DNA from: Bolinopsis microptera
Taxonomy: Eukaryota > Ctenophora > Tentaculata > Lobata > Bolinopsidae
Direction of reading: 5' to 3'
Length of the DNA stretch: 64,000 bases
Assembly: GCF_026151205.1 (NCBI RefSeq)
Contig: NC_087081.1
Span: 12,544,340 to 12,608,339, forward strand
Shown here: piece after piece, positions 33,165 to 44,757 of the stretch
Layout: the number at the start of each line of letters is the position of its first letter
Numbering within the stretch: position 1 is the first letter of the stretch
Notes under the pieces: generated by a model
The model's database searches: none
What the model was told of the DNA's origin: nothing
The model's input: only the letters and a program-made list of their open reading frames with translations
Program-made: the position numbers and the translations under genes

Positions 33165-33283
33165 AAACACGAATCGAAGACATAAATCTTAGAGACCATT
33201 TTTACTTCTCAATCTATAATATCTACTTTGTACAGAGTCGCATGTGAACTCTACGCTAGGTCTAGGTCTAGCCCATTACTAAG

Positions 33284-34712
33284 TCAATCAAATTCCACCC
33301 AAGGATCGTACTGGATCTCATGATTATCCTCGATTAAAAGAGGGAATTAATGTGAGCCGTGGCCCGTGCTCATTGATGGGGAGAATGTGACCTCATATTC
33401 AAGACACGGTAATTTACTATATAATTTTACTGATTTTTAATTGTTTTTTTTGTTTGTTTAAAAAATGAGCGAAATTGTTAATTTTAATTGTTAATTTTAA
33501 AACTGAATGACGAAAAAACAGAGTTCATTGATATAGGACCATATGTCAGCCCAATCCAGACAATGGATTTAGGAGACCTCTCAATCTGCCATGTTAGCAA
33601 AGCCAAGAACCTGGGATTCCTTTTCGATCACCAAATGAATCTGGACTCTCAAATAAATGCTGTCTCCAAAGTAAGTTATTTGAATCAAAGGGACTTAGCA
33701 AGAATCGGTTCGAAGCTTTCCCATGACCTAAAAGTTCAGTTAGTTCACTCCAATATCCTCTGTTTCATAGACTACTGCAACTCAGTCTATTATGGAATAA
33801 CAGAAAAGAATCTTCATAAGCTACAAAAGATACAGAACAATGCTGCTAGATTTATCTTTGGTCTTTACGGAAAAAAGATACGTGAACCTATCATGCCTTA
33901 CCTCAAAAAGCTCCACTTTCTGCCTGTTCGGTTCAGAATTAAGTTCAAAATATCACTTCTGGTCTTCAAGTGTCTTAATAACATAGCCCCTCAGTACTTA
34001 CAAGGACACGTCAATCTAAGGGAAGTACGAAGACAAAGTTCCAGACTAGATGATGACTTTTATTTGTTGAAAGTTCCTCCTGCTCCTCATTTCAGACGAA
34101 CAGATGCTGCATTTATGTTTTGTGGACCAAAAATTTGGAATGAATTACCCTACTCAGTGAGATCATTATCATCTGTAGAATGTTTTAAAAATGCCCTAAA
34201 GACGTTTTATTTCCAACTAGCTTTTGATAATATTTCTAATATTTGTCCATAATGTCTGAACTGATATGAAAGTGCATAATTTTGGTAACTTCATACAAAT
34301 ATTTGTTCATAAAATCTGAACTGTTTAAAAAGTCCATAATCTTGCTATTTCAACAATTTTGAAGTGGAAGAGTGTTAATGCGATTATTTAAATTTTAAAA
34401 TCTAATAATGTGTTTAAAGAAAACCATCTAGTTTTACGATTATTAACTTATACAGTTAGTTAATGATGTCATTACAAATTTTTGTAGTATTCGAAAATGC
34501 ATGTAAATTGTAACACAATTACCTGTCATCAGATCCCGAGACATCTTATTCTGCCCCGAGATCCAAACCTAAGGACTAAGCATGTAATTCGATTACCTGA
34601 AATACAATTTTTGATAGTCAAAACAAATTTCTGAAAAGTTTTGAAATTTCTGACCTCTTATTAGATATCAGAAATTTTAAAATTTCTCCTCAAGTTTTAA
34701 TATTTTCCGATG
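33284..34712 (+). mobile_element. 5'-truncated LINE fragment
   Basis: Comparison with the BTB-B flank (CCCATTACTAAG directly followed by the GAGCATATTTC block at 30035) shows this segment is an insertion. An open frame from 33488 to 34252 (254 codons) encodes the region behind the reverse transcriptase palm of a CR1/L2-type LINE: KNLGFLFDHQM, IDYCNSVYYG, KLQKIQNNAARFI and LHFLPVRFRIKFKI. The catalytic box is absent. Confidence 0.8.
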
Positions 34713-35096
34713 TCGAGCATATTTCATTAAATTTGTGTGGCCACTGTAATTGTTTATAATATGTATTATGTTCGGAGGTAATGAATTGGTATGCTAATTT
34801 TTGAAACTTAACTTATTTTCTATTTCTCTCTTATATTTTAATTTTTAGATTTATTTTATTAACCATTGCAATGTCATTTCAAGTTCGTCTATATGACAAA
34901 GGCATGTAGCCGAAACTTCGACAATACCTGATGTGATTTGTTTAATATCGACTCTCATTTCGTCCACAGTAATTAATTAAAAACCTATTTCTATCTGAAA
35001 TAAATTTAGATTGTTTTGACAATTTACCTCAGAGCAAAGCACTTGCATTAAGTTGATTTATAAATAAATATCTTGTCGACCTCAGTTGTTCTGATT
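34713..35096. repeat. Duplicate of the BTB-C upstream flank
   Basis: It matches 30031-30430 closely, including GTGTGGCCACTGTAATTG and ATGTCATTTCAAGTTCG. With BTB-B matching BTB-D, this shows duplication of a two-gene block (B plus C giving D plus E). Confidence 0.85.
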
Positions 35097-35274
35097 ACCT
35101 TATACGTTCCGCGACAATTGACCCCCGACAATTGACCCCCCGACAATTGACCCCCCGACATTCGACAATTGACCCCCGACAATCGACCCCCCAACAATTG
35201 ACCCCCTATGTAATTACACTGAGGTCAATTGTCGCGAAATCTAGGGCTTACTACGACAATTGACCCCCCGATTA

Positions 35275-35312
35275 GGTTAGGGTTAGGGTTTGGGTTTGGG
35301 TTAGGGTTAGGG
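35275..35312 (+). repeat. Interstitial telomere-like TTAGGG repeats
   Basis: GGTTAGGGTTAGGGTTTGGG and adjoining TTTGGGTTAGGG units form six to seven degenerate hexamers inside the foldback element. TTAGGG is the usual animal telomere repeat. Confidence 0.8.
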
Positions 35313-35599
35313 GGGTGACCGACAACTGAACCCAATTGAACCAAGTTCCCACGCAGTTAACAGGCACCCAATCAGCTTAATTGGGTGACCAATCAGCTTA
35401 AATCCCAAAACGACAACTGAACCCAGGTCATATCACAACTGCACCTAAATTGAAAATACGACAACTGAACCCAACGATCGGATTGTCAGGTTCTCCTTCT
35501 TCGCAGGGGACTGTGGTCATTATCACTATAGGATAGATCAAGACCACTGTAATTTAGAGCATTGGAGCCCTGTGCTTACCCCGGTAAAATATTAATACA

Positions 35600-35860
35600 T
35601 ACATGCTACATGTTTCTCTGGCATTCTGACAACGTGTCCGTACCACCTTAGTCTAGCCGAACCAATGAAAGTTTCATGCACTTCTTCATTGGAGACATGG
35701 AATAACCACTTTATCTTCAAGATTATTCTCAGGGAGATCAGATGGAAGACCTCGACCCGTTCCATCTGCTTCTTTGTTGTGTTCCAGACTTCAGCTCCAT
35801 ATAACAGAATAGTAATAACAGCAGCCTTGTAAATACCGATCTTGGTAGGCGTTCTTATAG
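35600..35860 (-). pseudogene. LINE C-terminal fragment inside the foldback element
   Basis: The minus strand reads ILLYGAEVWNTTKKQME, then SLRIILKIKW and ARLRWYGHVVRMPEKHV. This is the motif set found after the reverse transcriptase in many LINEs (YGAE.W ... LRW.GHV.RM). No catalytic motifs are present. Confidence 0.72.
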
Positions 35861-36760
35861 TTCTACTGTTTCATATCTTCCAAAGCTGATGGAACGCACC
35901 ATTAGCACGCTGGATACTTGGCTCAGGTTACTTGGCTCAGATCTCGTGTCTTCTGATGCTTTGGGAGGGCCTGCCATAGTTCGGATCTCGATGCTTGAGG
36001 AGCAGTGGATCGTATCCTTTTCGGCACGCTTCGTGAACAACTAAGCTTGTTAGATCAGATCTCGCGATCGAAAGGCACCTGAGACCTTGTCATCTATTAG
36101 TACGCTTGTTATACAGATCGGATCAATACATAAGGAAGAGAGATGGTGGTCACAGTATCGAATCATGATTGTCTTCAGCAAGTACATCAGCGGACAAAGA
36201 GGAGCTCAACTACTTCTGGACACAGACGGTTTCCTCTACACCCGGAGAAAGGATCGAGATACCCCTACTACCTAGCCTCTACCTGGAGATGCCAGAAGTC
36301 CTGCTCATGTAATCCTTGACCATGGAGATCAGTTCTTGGCCAGCGATGCCAAACCTCATTCCCACGAACCTGACAACTTAGTAGCTGGGAAAGCAGATAT
36401 CAGAGCAGAATTGAAGCGGAAAGCTAATGAAATATTGTCCCTGTTTTGACTCCGAAATTATAGAACTAGAAACCAGGCAGGAGCTAAACTAGAGCGGTAT
36501 TTGGAAACCTGTTTATCTGTTAGTTATTTCTAGTGACGATTGGGTTCAGTTGTCGTTTCAAAGCTAATTAGGTAGACTGATCGGGTTTAAAATTATTTTC
36601 CCAAGCTACCCTGTCTAGGAAAAGTCCAAATTGGGTTCAGTTGTCCGGTAGCCTGTCCGGGTCAATTGTCAGGGGGTCAATTGTCGTCCACCCACCTTAC
36701 AGTTTGTAACTATTAGTATAACTAATTATCAATTATTTCCCAGGTAAAGTAACCTATACA

Positions 36761-37984
36761 ATGGCCCCTAACGTTTCAGTACCAATGAACTTTGGAAGAC
36801 ACTTGCTGGACTCTCCGACCCACAGTACCCTAGAACTAAAAACCAAAAACGGGGTCACAGTTCGTGCCAGTTCCGTGATCCTGTCCTTTAACAGTCCCGT
36901 GATAGATCACATGACCACAACTCTTCATCTGACCAGTTTGGATATGGAGGAGTTCAGTGAAGAAGCTGTGCGATATTTTCTAGACGCTGCCTACTCGGGA
37001 GAAACTCCTCTGATCTCTAGAGACATGTTCAGAGACATTAACAAGATGAGTCACGTGTTTAAAGTCACGTGGTTAGTGACCAGATGTTCAGAGCTTTTCG
37101 CCGGTATTGCTAAGGCAATTGAAGAACCTACTTACCAGGATTTAGTTTTTCTGTTTGACGAAGCTGCATTCGCCCTCGCAAAGCTGAAGTCTCGGGAGAT
37201 TGTCAGGATAGCATTAGATTTTATCAGGTCAGCGAATGGAGAGGAGGATTTTATCTCCAGGTATGTTAAAGAAAATCTGCATTCCCTCTCTTATCAACAG
37301 CTGGACTTGATATTGGAACTGGCTGGACCTACTAATTTACAGTATGTAGTTCAACCAGTAACACAGTATCTTGAAGATAGTCTGTCTAAAGAAGTTAAAG
37401 AAGTCTCTGATAACTGCAAATATCTTCTTGATAAAAGTGATCTTTATCTCTGCCAACAGGACACTCCTATTATAACAGAGAAGATTTTTGATGTACTTGA
37501 ACAAGTTTGTTCATCCCCAGAAAATCTGAAGTGGGTGTTTCAACTTCACAGAAAAGTAATGAAAAAACCAGTGCAAAAACCAAGTGCAAAACCAAGTGCA
37601 AAACCAAGTGCAAAACCAAGTGCAAAACCAAGTGCAAAACCAAGTGCAAAACCAAGTGCAAAACCAAGTGCAAAGCCAAATGCAAAACTCGATGCAGAAA
37701 CAAGTGTAAAAACAGTTACTTCATGCTCTAAAACTGTTACTAATGCTGCTTCTCGCACTGATATCACTGGTAGTGCCAGTGAGCTCTGGGTTAGTACTGC
37801 ACATTTGAATCGCATCTTTGGTAAGAAAAAAGTGGAGCTCAGGAAAATAGAACGGCTGTACTCTGTGGGGATTATTATAACGAACATTCAAGAGGAAGAC
37901 GAGACTCTAGTGATTTTAACTGGAACTAAGATGAATGTGTTCTCTACTAAGGACCACATTTTAAATATTTCTCTTAGACGTTAG
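36761..37984 (+). CDS. BTB-E: BTB protein with KPSA repeats and a KH domain
   Basis: The protein has 407 residues in one exon. After the BTB and BACK-like region it has about ten KPSA-type tetrapeptides (about residues 273-312), coded by a 12-base tandem repeat. The last 70 residues form a KH-like domain with LNRIFGKKKVELRKIE, in which GKKK is the GxxG nucleic-acid-binding loop, and the DHILNI end found in the other KH tails. It pairs with BTB-C by flanking duplication, though the tails have diverged. Confidence 0.85.
   Translation: MAPNVSVPMNFGRHLLDSPTHSTLELKTKNGVTVRASSVILSFNSPVIDHMTTTLHLTSLDMEEFSEEAVRYFLDAAYSGETPLISRDMFRDINKMSHVFKVTWLVTRCSELFAGIAKAIEEPTYQDLVFLFDEAAFALAKLKSREIVRIALDFIRSANGEEDFISRYVKENLHSLSYQQLDLILELAGPTNLQYVVQPVTQYLEDSLSKEVKEVSDNCKYLLDKSDLYLCQQDTPIITEKIFDVLEQVCSSPENLKWVFQLHRKVMKKPVQKPSAKPSAKPSAKPSAKPSAKPSAKPSAKPSAKPNAKLDAETSVKTVTSCSKTVTNAASRTDITGSASELWVSTAHLNRIFGKKKVELRKIERLYSVGIIITNIQEEDETLVILTGTKMNVFSTKDHILNISLRR
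37566..37690 (+). repeat. 12-base tandem repeat coding KPSA
   Basis: AAACCAAGTGCA is repeated about nine times inside BTB-E. Confidence 0.9.
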
Positions 37985-38516
37985 GGACTCCGTATTGAAG
38001 TGGTATGCAAACGATGGGATTTTAAAATTTAGAATTTTGGACTATGTTTGTTTTATTTTTATAAATATTTGTAACACAGGATAATATACTTTTAAAGTTT
38101 TAATATATTATTATTTACTATTTAATATTTGTGTATTTTGCAGTGCGGTAGAGCAATAGATGGCTGTACCGGACGATGAATTTGAATGTGTGTCTTTTCT
38201 CTTTTCTTAGTAATACATGTTAAGTTTTTTGTTTTCAATTAAATTAACGATGATGATGTATATATAGGAAGGTTGAAATTAATAATTATTTATTTATGTG
38301 TGAGTAAAAATGTTATTGTTGCTTTAATCGTGTTCCCAGAAACCCGTCATGACTTCAGCGTGATCGATATAATAGCTGAATAGGAAGAGTCATATTGATG
38401 CCCAAATTGTTTTCCTTACTGATTCTTTTAAAGTTATGGTAGAACCACGGTAAAGCGTGCCTCCATTTGCCGGGTAGTCAGTAACTATTAGTATAACTAA
38501 ATACCAATTATTTCTC
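37985..38516. other. Intergenic region BTB-E to BTB-F
   Basis: About 0.53 kb of AT-rich sequence without a supported gene. It ends in the conserved acceptor. Confidence 0.55.
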
Positions 38517-38535
38517 AGGTAAAGTGTCCTACACA

Positions 38536-39918
38536 ATGGCCCCCAATGTTTCAGTACCAATGAACTTTGGAAGACACTTGCTGGACTCTCCAACCCACAG
38601 TACCCTAGAACTAAAAACCAAAAACGGGGCCACAGTTCGTGCCAGTTCTGTAATCCTGTCCTTCAACAGTCCCGTGATAGATCACATGACCACAACTCTT
38701 CATCTGACCAGTTTGGATATGGAGGAGTTCAGTGAAGAAGCTGTGAGATATTTTGTAGACGCTGCCTACTCGGGAGAAACTCCTCTGATCTCTAGAGACA
38801 TGTTCAGAGACATTAACAAGATGAGTCACGTGTTTAAAGTCACGTGGTTAGTGACCAGATGTTCAGAGCTTTTCGCCGGTATTGCTAAGGCAATTGAAGA
38901 ACCTACTTACCAGGATTTAGTTTTTCTGTTTGACGAAGCTGCATTCGCCCTCGCGAAGCTGAAGTCTAGGGAGATTGTCAGGATAGCATTAGATTTTATC
39001 AGGTCAGCGAATGGAGAGGAGGATTTTATCTCCAGGTATGTTAAAGAAAATCTGCATTCCCTCTCTTATCAACAGCTGGACTTGATATTGGAACTTGCTG
39101 GAGCTACTAATGTTCAGTATGTTGTTAAATCATTAATACAGCATCTTGAAGATAGTCTGTCTAAAGAAGATAGGAATGTGTCTGCTAACTGTAAATACCT
39201 TCTTGATAAAAGTGATCTGCATCTTTGTCAACAAAACACTCCTATTATAACAGAGAAACTTTTTGATGTACTTGAACAAGTTTGTTCATCACCAGAAGAT
39301 CTCAAGTGGGTTTTTCAACTTCACAGAAAAGTGATGAAAAAACAAGTTGCAGTGCAAAAAACGAGTGCAAAAACCAGTGTAAAAACTGTTACTGCTTCAT
39401 GCTCTAAAACTGTTACCAATACTGCTTCTTGCTCTGATACCACTGGTCATGCTAAGGAGAAACCTAGAAGTGGCGGTGCCATTGAATACGTATTAGAGAA
39501 ATTCGTACCTTATGGTAGCAAAAAAGAAATTGTGAACAAGATAGAAGAGATCGAGCAGGAAACTAATACAGTTGTGAGATTAAATGATGATGACGTAGTG
39601 ACCATCTCCGGGAATTTCTGGAACTGCAAAGTAGCCGAATGTATTATAGATAAGATTGTTACCAAGCTACAAGCAGGCTCAATGGATATCTGGCTTCTCA
39701 CAGCAGCTTTGGATTGCTGCATCAAGAAAGAAAGCTGTATACTAAGCAAAATAGAAGAACAGTTCCAAGTGAAAGTCGAAATTACGAATATTTGCATACA
39801 ATGCGAAAGTAAAGTTATATTAACCGGGAGTAAGGAGAACGTGTTTTCTGCTAGGGACCACATTAATGACATCGTTGATGATGAAGAGATAGAAATGCTA
39901 CAGGAATGGCAGAGATGA
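38536..39918 (+). CDS. BTB-F: BTB protein with two KH-like domains
   Basis: The protein has 460 residues from ATG 38536 in one exon. The BTB and BACK-like region is followed by a Thr/Ser/Lys linker and two KH-like units at about residues 314-378 (YGSKKEIVNKIEEIEQETNT, VVTISGN) and 382-448 (SMDIWLLTAALDC, ILSKIEEQFQVKVEI, VILTGSKENVFSARDHI). The second unit has lost the GxxG loop (CIKKES), so RNA binding by it is doubtful. A transposon begins five bases after the TGA. Confidence 0.88.
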   Translation: MAPNVSVPMNFGRHLLDSPTHSTLELKTKNGATVRASSVILSFNSPVIDHMTTTLHLTSLDMEEFSEEAVRYFVDAAYSGETPLISRDMFRDINKMSHVFKVTWLVTRCSELFAGIAKAIEEPTYQDLVFLFDEAAFALAKLKSREIVRIALDFIRSANGEEDFISRYVKENLHSLSYQQLDLILELAGATNVQYVVKSLIQHLEDSLSKEDRNVSANCKYLLDKSDLHLCQQNTPIITEKLFDVLEQVCSSPEDLKWVFQLHRKVMKKQVAVQKTSAKTSVKTVTASCSKTVTNTASCSDTTGHAKEKPRSGGAIEYVLEKFVPYGSKKEIVNKIEEIEQETNTVVRLNDDDVVTISGNFWNCKVAECIIDKIVTKLQAGSMDIWLLTAALDCCIKKESCILSKIEEQFQVKVEITNICIQCESKVILTGSKENVFSARDHINDIVDDEEIEMLQEWQR

Positions 39919-41039
39919 AGTGGCACAGTGGGCCAGAATAGGGGGTCATACTATAATAGACCATCAGTGATCAATTTAGATCATTTCAAACATTATTTTT
40001 TACTTCAAATCAGTTGAATATTGATTTTTAAACAAATTTTGGTCCTTTATAAGTCACAGAAAAATTTTTTTGGCTCATTCCATAGAAATTTTTCATGGCT
40101 GAAATGTAGGTCTAGAGGCATCCAATTCGAGTTTTTGCTAAAGATAATCGTTGAATGTGTTTAGAATGTTTTTAAATTGATAGTCCTGAGGCTATTGATC
40201 ATTTTAGTTTTTGAATTATGAAAAAATATTGATCGTAGCCAAAGTTATGTCAAATTGAAACCAGAAAATTGGGCGCGAATGCCAGAAATTTCTGAAATTG
40301 TCAGAAAATAACAGTAAAATTCCAGAAAAATAGCATTTTTTGATGATATTTCCAAAACAGACCACTTTTTAGTACCCCATAACCTCATGGCACCAGGCCA
40401 CGACATTGAGAGCCAAGAAAGATGGTCAAAATGGGGTTTGTTTGAGAAAAAATAATTTTTTTCAAATCTGCAAGGTAAGTCTAAATTCCATCAAATTTGG
40501 GCCTTTTTTCAACTTTGGAATTTTTTTCTGAAAAAGACCCACAAAACCCCAGAACAGTTCTTATACCATTGTTTAGAGAATCTTCTGAGCTTTCAGATGG
40601 TACCATGCATTAGTGGGGCAACCTGAGGCATCTAAACTTTTTTTGGCCAAATTTAAGCAAAAATTAGTCAAAAATGAGGCCTAAAATTGAGTGCATGCCA
40701 AAAATTCAGCTTAAATGATATGATTACATGGTTTTTTGCTTGAATTGAATCAAAGAGAGTACTTTCACCTTAATTAGGAGTCAATATACGGTGTTTTAAG
40801 CCAATTTTAGAAATAAAATGATGGGTTATGCCAATTTTGACTGCCAAAAGTGAAAAAATTGGCAGTCAAAAAATTTCGTAAAATCGCCGACGCGCTGCGC
40901 GAAAGCCATTTAATCAATTCAATTATGGTTTTTTGCATCTAATAGCCAAGATTTTCTACTGCAATACAAAACTTACTTAATTACTTTTAAAAGAACTCAA
41001 TTTTTCCTCTATTATAGCATGGTGGCCCACTGTGAGTGG
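39919..41039. mobile_element. 1.1-kb inverted-terminal-repeat element behind BTB-F
   Basis: The termini CACAGTGGGCCA (39924-39935) and TGGCCCACTGTG (41023-41034) are perfect 12-base inverted repeats, flanked by AGTGG on both sides (39919-39923 and 41035-41039). The interior has no coding region and many A/T-rich runs, so it is a non-autonomous, MITE-like element. The 5-base duplication starts immediately after the BTB-F stop codon. Confidence 0.85.
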
Positions 41040-41398
41040 TATGATATAGACAGGTTTTTAAGTCCGTCTATCGGAACATCAATGTAATTATCTTTGCTGA
41101 AGACATCATTTATTTTAATAATATTAATGGCAATTTCATTAATACCAATTTGATTGCACATGACGATTAACATGAATTTTATAATACCGAATAATTTTTT
41201 CATAGACAGCTACAGTTATTCTAATAATAGATAGATTACATGATTTCGAGATATTATCATTAATTAGTAATTTCAAAGTAAACCGGTGATACCAAAAGTT
41301 TGTGGTGGTTAGTTACGGTAGTGGTTCTTATCCAAACTGTTCGTGAATTTATCAATTTTTTAATCTTATAAGTGCCTTCAATGCAGAACACGACGGCT

Positions 41399-41682
41399 TA
41401 TTATTTATTGACCTTATTCTTAACTTATAGATCGTTTTATAACTTTTAATAATATTCGAAATGCAATTTGTTTTATAACATTTAATTTTACGATTATTTA
41501 TTGACCTTATGCTTAACTTATACTTAAAGATCGTTTTATAAATATTTATAATATTCGAAATGCAATTTGTTTCATAACATTTAATTTTACGATTATTTAT
41601 TGACCTTATGCTTAACTTTTACTTATAGATCGTTTTATAAATTTTAATAATATTCGAAATGCTATTTGTTTTATTACATTTC
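41399..41682. repeat. Three tandem copies of a repeat of about 95 bp
   Basis: Copies begin at about 41399, 41493 and 41592 with TTATTTATTGACCTTAT and contain ATATTCGAAATGCAATTTG. They lie in the upstream region of BTB-G. Confidence 0.85.
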
Positions 41683-43350
41683 TGTAGTCACTGTAAGTGT
41701 GTATTTAAAAACGTATCTAGTATTCCGTAAAAATTTTTAATAGAGAATGAACCTTTTAATATCGCAGAAATAATGATATGTAGATAATAATATTGTTGAT
41801 ATTAGTTATTCTGATAACCCCGTAGTCTGTAACTATTAATATAACTAATTATCAATTATTTCTCAGGTAAAGTATCCTACACAATGGCCCCCAATATTTC
41901 AGTACCAATGAACTTTGGAAGACACTTGCTGAACTCTCCGACCCACAGTACCCTAGCACTAAAAACCAAAAACGGGGCAACCGTTTGTGCCAGTTCGGTG
42001 ATTCTGTCCTTTAACAGTCCCGTGATAGATCACATGACCACAACTCTTCATCTGACCAGTTTGGATATGGAGGAGTTCAGCGAAGAAGCTGTGAAATATT
42101 TTCTAGACGCTGCCTACTCAGGAGAAACTCCTCTGATCTCTAGAGACATGTTCAGAGACATTAACAAGATGAGTCACGTGTTTAACGTCACGTGGTTAGT
42201 GACCAGATGTTCAGAGCTTTTCACCGGTATTGCTAAGGCAATTGAAGAACCAACTTATCAGGATTTAGTTTTTCTGTTTGACGAAGCTGCATTCGCCATC
42301 GCGTCTCGCGAAGCTGAAGTCTCGGGAGATAATCAAGATCGCATTTGATGAGATCAGGTCAGCGAATGGAGATGAGGATTTTATCTCCAGGTATATTAAA
42401 GAAAACCTGCATTCTCTCTCTCACCAGCAGTTGGACTTGATGTTGGAACTGGCTGGAGCTACTAATGTACAGTATGTAGTTAAACCAGTAACACAGTATC
42501 TTGAAGATAGTCTGTCTAAAGAAGATAGGAATGTGTCTGATAACTGCAAATATCTTCTTGATAATCGAGATCTGTGTCTTTGTCAACAGAATACTCCTAT
42601 TATAGCAGAAGAACTTTTTGATGTACTTGAGCAAGTTTGTTCGTCACCAGAAGATCTCAAGTGGGTATTTCAACTTATCAGAAAAGTAATGAAGAAGCCA
42701 GTGCAAATTGTTACTGAGCTGTTCACGATGCTCTTAGTTCTGGACTAGGAACCGACCGGATTGGGGTTTTGGCTGCCGGACCGGATCTTGCCGGATTTCA
42801 ATCTCAAATCCGGCAAGCCGGATTTTGCCGGACCGGAACCGGTGGTTTCAGAGTGAAATATAAGGCAGCCGGATCTTGCCGGATTTTGCCGGATCTTGCC
42901 GGAAAATTTAAATTTATATTCTTATTTTTATACTTTTGTCATTATCATGTGGAATTACACAATAAAATAGTGTCTAACTAACAGTTTTCGCGCCCGACCT
43001 ATATTTTCGATTAATTTTTAGCTAAGTTCAATTTTCAACCAAATAAAAGTCATAATTATGATAGGCATGCAGCAAGTTCATTTCTTAATAGTATGATAAT
43101 TTCACAATTGTAATAGTATTTCCACGCTTAATCTTCATCGAGCACTGCTTGCAGCTTGCATAAGTGGTCCCATTTTCTTCTGAGTAGATCAACCAGACGG
43201 ACGATGTTTTAGATTTACTACTAGACATTGTTTAAACAAGCAGTACGTAGCAGACAAAATGTAACAAGAGTAGACACGAGTCACGACACTAGACGAGTAA
43301 TTATCAGAAATGATATCTAATTGGCATATGCCAAACCCTTGATTGAGCGC

Positions 43351-44363
43351 GTTTGTGCGATTGGGCGACTCCTGTCCGAAAGCGACATCTGTCCGAAAGC
43401 TGAATTAGGGATTTCGGACAGATGTCGCTGTCGGACAGGAGTCGTTTTTGGCGACATCTGTCCGAATTTCGGATCATATTGTAATTTCGGTTCACATTCG
43501 CATTTCACAAGCTCACAGGTAATCTCGTGACGTTCTAAAGCTGATGTGATCCCTTAAGATCTGATCCATCGATACGTGATTGACTAGTTGAGAACAGGAT
43601 CGTGCTACCCTAACAAGCTGTCGATCACATCACAGGACATGAGTACATATAGGACAGCAGTATGGAGATCACTTATCGCAATCCACAATGGCAACCAATC
43701 TTCAGTTTATCCCTGGACGCAAACAAGGCTCGGAGAACCCTATCCTAAATGGCTTCAGATACGTCTTCGACAAGCGAAGTAACGACACCGGCATCACGGA
43801 TTCCATTCAATGCTGTCCTGCTCGAAGCCCACAATTTGGAAGTTCCTTGATTGCCTTAAAGCAGAACAAGCCCTTACAGACGTGAAGAAACCCAAAAGAG
43901 ACGGGCGGGAACTACCTGAGCCACGTGCACCCAAATGGATCCGTTATGATCGACAACTTCAGAGAATTGTAGATGATTACGACAACTACAGCAACCCTAT
44001 GGATTTCCTTAAAGCTATCGGAAATTTGACTATGCTTTAGATTTGATTCTGTGATATTGTATTATATTGAATTAATTTATAACATTTAAATAACATTGAA
44101 ACTATTGTCCAATTTATCGACATCAAATTAAAATAAACTGTGGTAGTAAACTATGGCTCAGATCATATCTCAAATTGGACATGTTACGTATACAATTTAG
44201 CAAGTAACAGTTTAGATCATGTCTCTAATTGGAAATGTGTCGTATTGAAATCAGGTCACAATTTCGGACAGATGTCGTTTTTTTCTGGTACCCTGATTCG
44301 GACAGATGTCGCTTTCGGACAGATGTCGCTTTCGGACAGGAGTCGTGTTACCCGTTTGTGCGA
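43351..44363. mobile_element. MULE-like element nested in the hAT-like element
   Basis: An exact 10-base direct repeat GTTTGTGCGA (43351-43360 and 44354-44363; 11 bases if the preceding C is counted) flanks the segment. The ends carry inverted GACTCCTGTCCGAAAGCGAC and further GACATCTGTCCGAAA-type motifs. Duplications of 9-11 bases are typical of Mutator-like elements. The interior codes pieces of a transposase. Confidence 0.82.
43680..44040 (+). pseudogene. FLYWCH-like and MULE transposase C-terminal pieces
   Basis: One frame (43688 onward) reads LQFIPGRKQGSENPILNGF and YVFDKRSND, resembling the start of a FLYWCH zinc finger as found in MULE proteins. A second frame (43810-44040) ends with LKAEQALTDVK and YDRQLQRIVDDYDNYSNPMD, resembling MULE transposase C termini. 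The DDE core between them is missing, so this is an internal-deletion derivative. Confidence 0.6.
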
Positions 44364-44757
44364 ATTCCCTTTTCGTCATGCAGGTCTGAGTATCATTTTG
44401 TCACGTGATTTACAACGAGCGGTGCTTAATAGGGTTGTTCGCAAGCAGACACTGTCTAGTACAGTACTAATCACCGTCTGGCGTCTAGAGCTGAGTCACG
44501 TGATTGCAGTAATGAGCTAATTACGTAACTACCCTGAACACGTGACCTTCATATCTCGTCACAATCAGAAGCACAACTGTACCCTGATTCGCATGCAAGA
44601 CAGGAGTTTGCTGTCTGCACAAAACTGGATCATAATATTAATAATAATACGTGATTAAGATAAATACTAGAGCTACTGTTCGTAATAAGGTTCAGTTTTC
44701 CTCTAATTTAATACTGCCAAGGTTGCGATTATAGCCGGGGGCTAGCCCAGGGAGGTG

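Larger units (their letters stand above)
35097..36699. mobile_element. Foldback-type element with GACAATTGACCCC subterminal repeats
   Basis: ACCTTA flanks the segment on both sides (35097-35102 and 36694-36699) and interrupts the flank that is continuous upstream of BTB-C. The left end carries at least five copies of CGACAATTGACCCC, and three of CGACAACTGAACCC follow; the right end carries the inverted forms. The interior contains telomere-like TTAGGG repeats (about 35275-35312) and a LINE piece on the minus strand at about 35600-35860 (LLYGAEVWN, ARLRWYGHVVRMP). Confidence 0.65.

Noticed and set aside
20434-33183. Arg-rich minus-strand frames opposite BTB-B and BTB-D tails
   Set aside because: They are antisense readings of the Pro/Ser-rich repeats and appear in both copies only because the repeat is shared.
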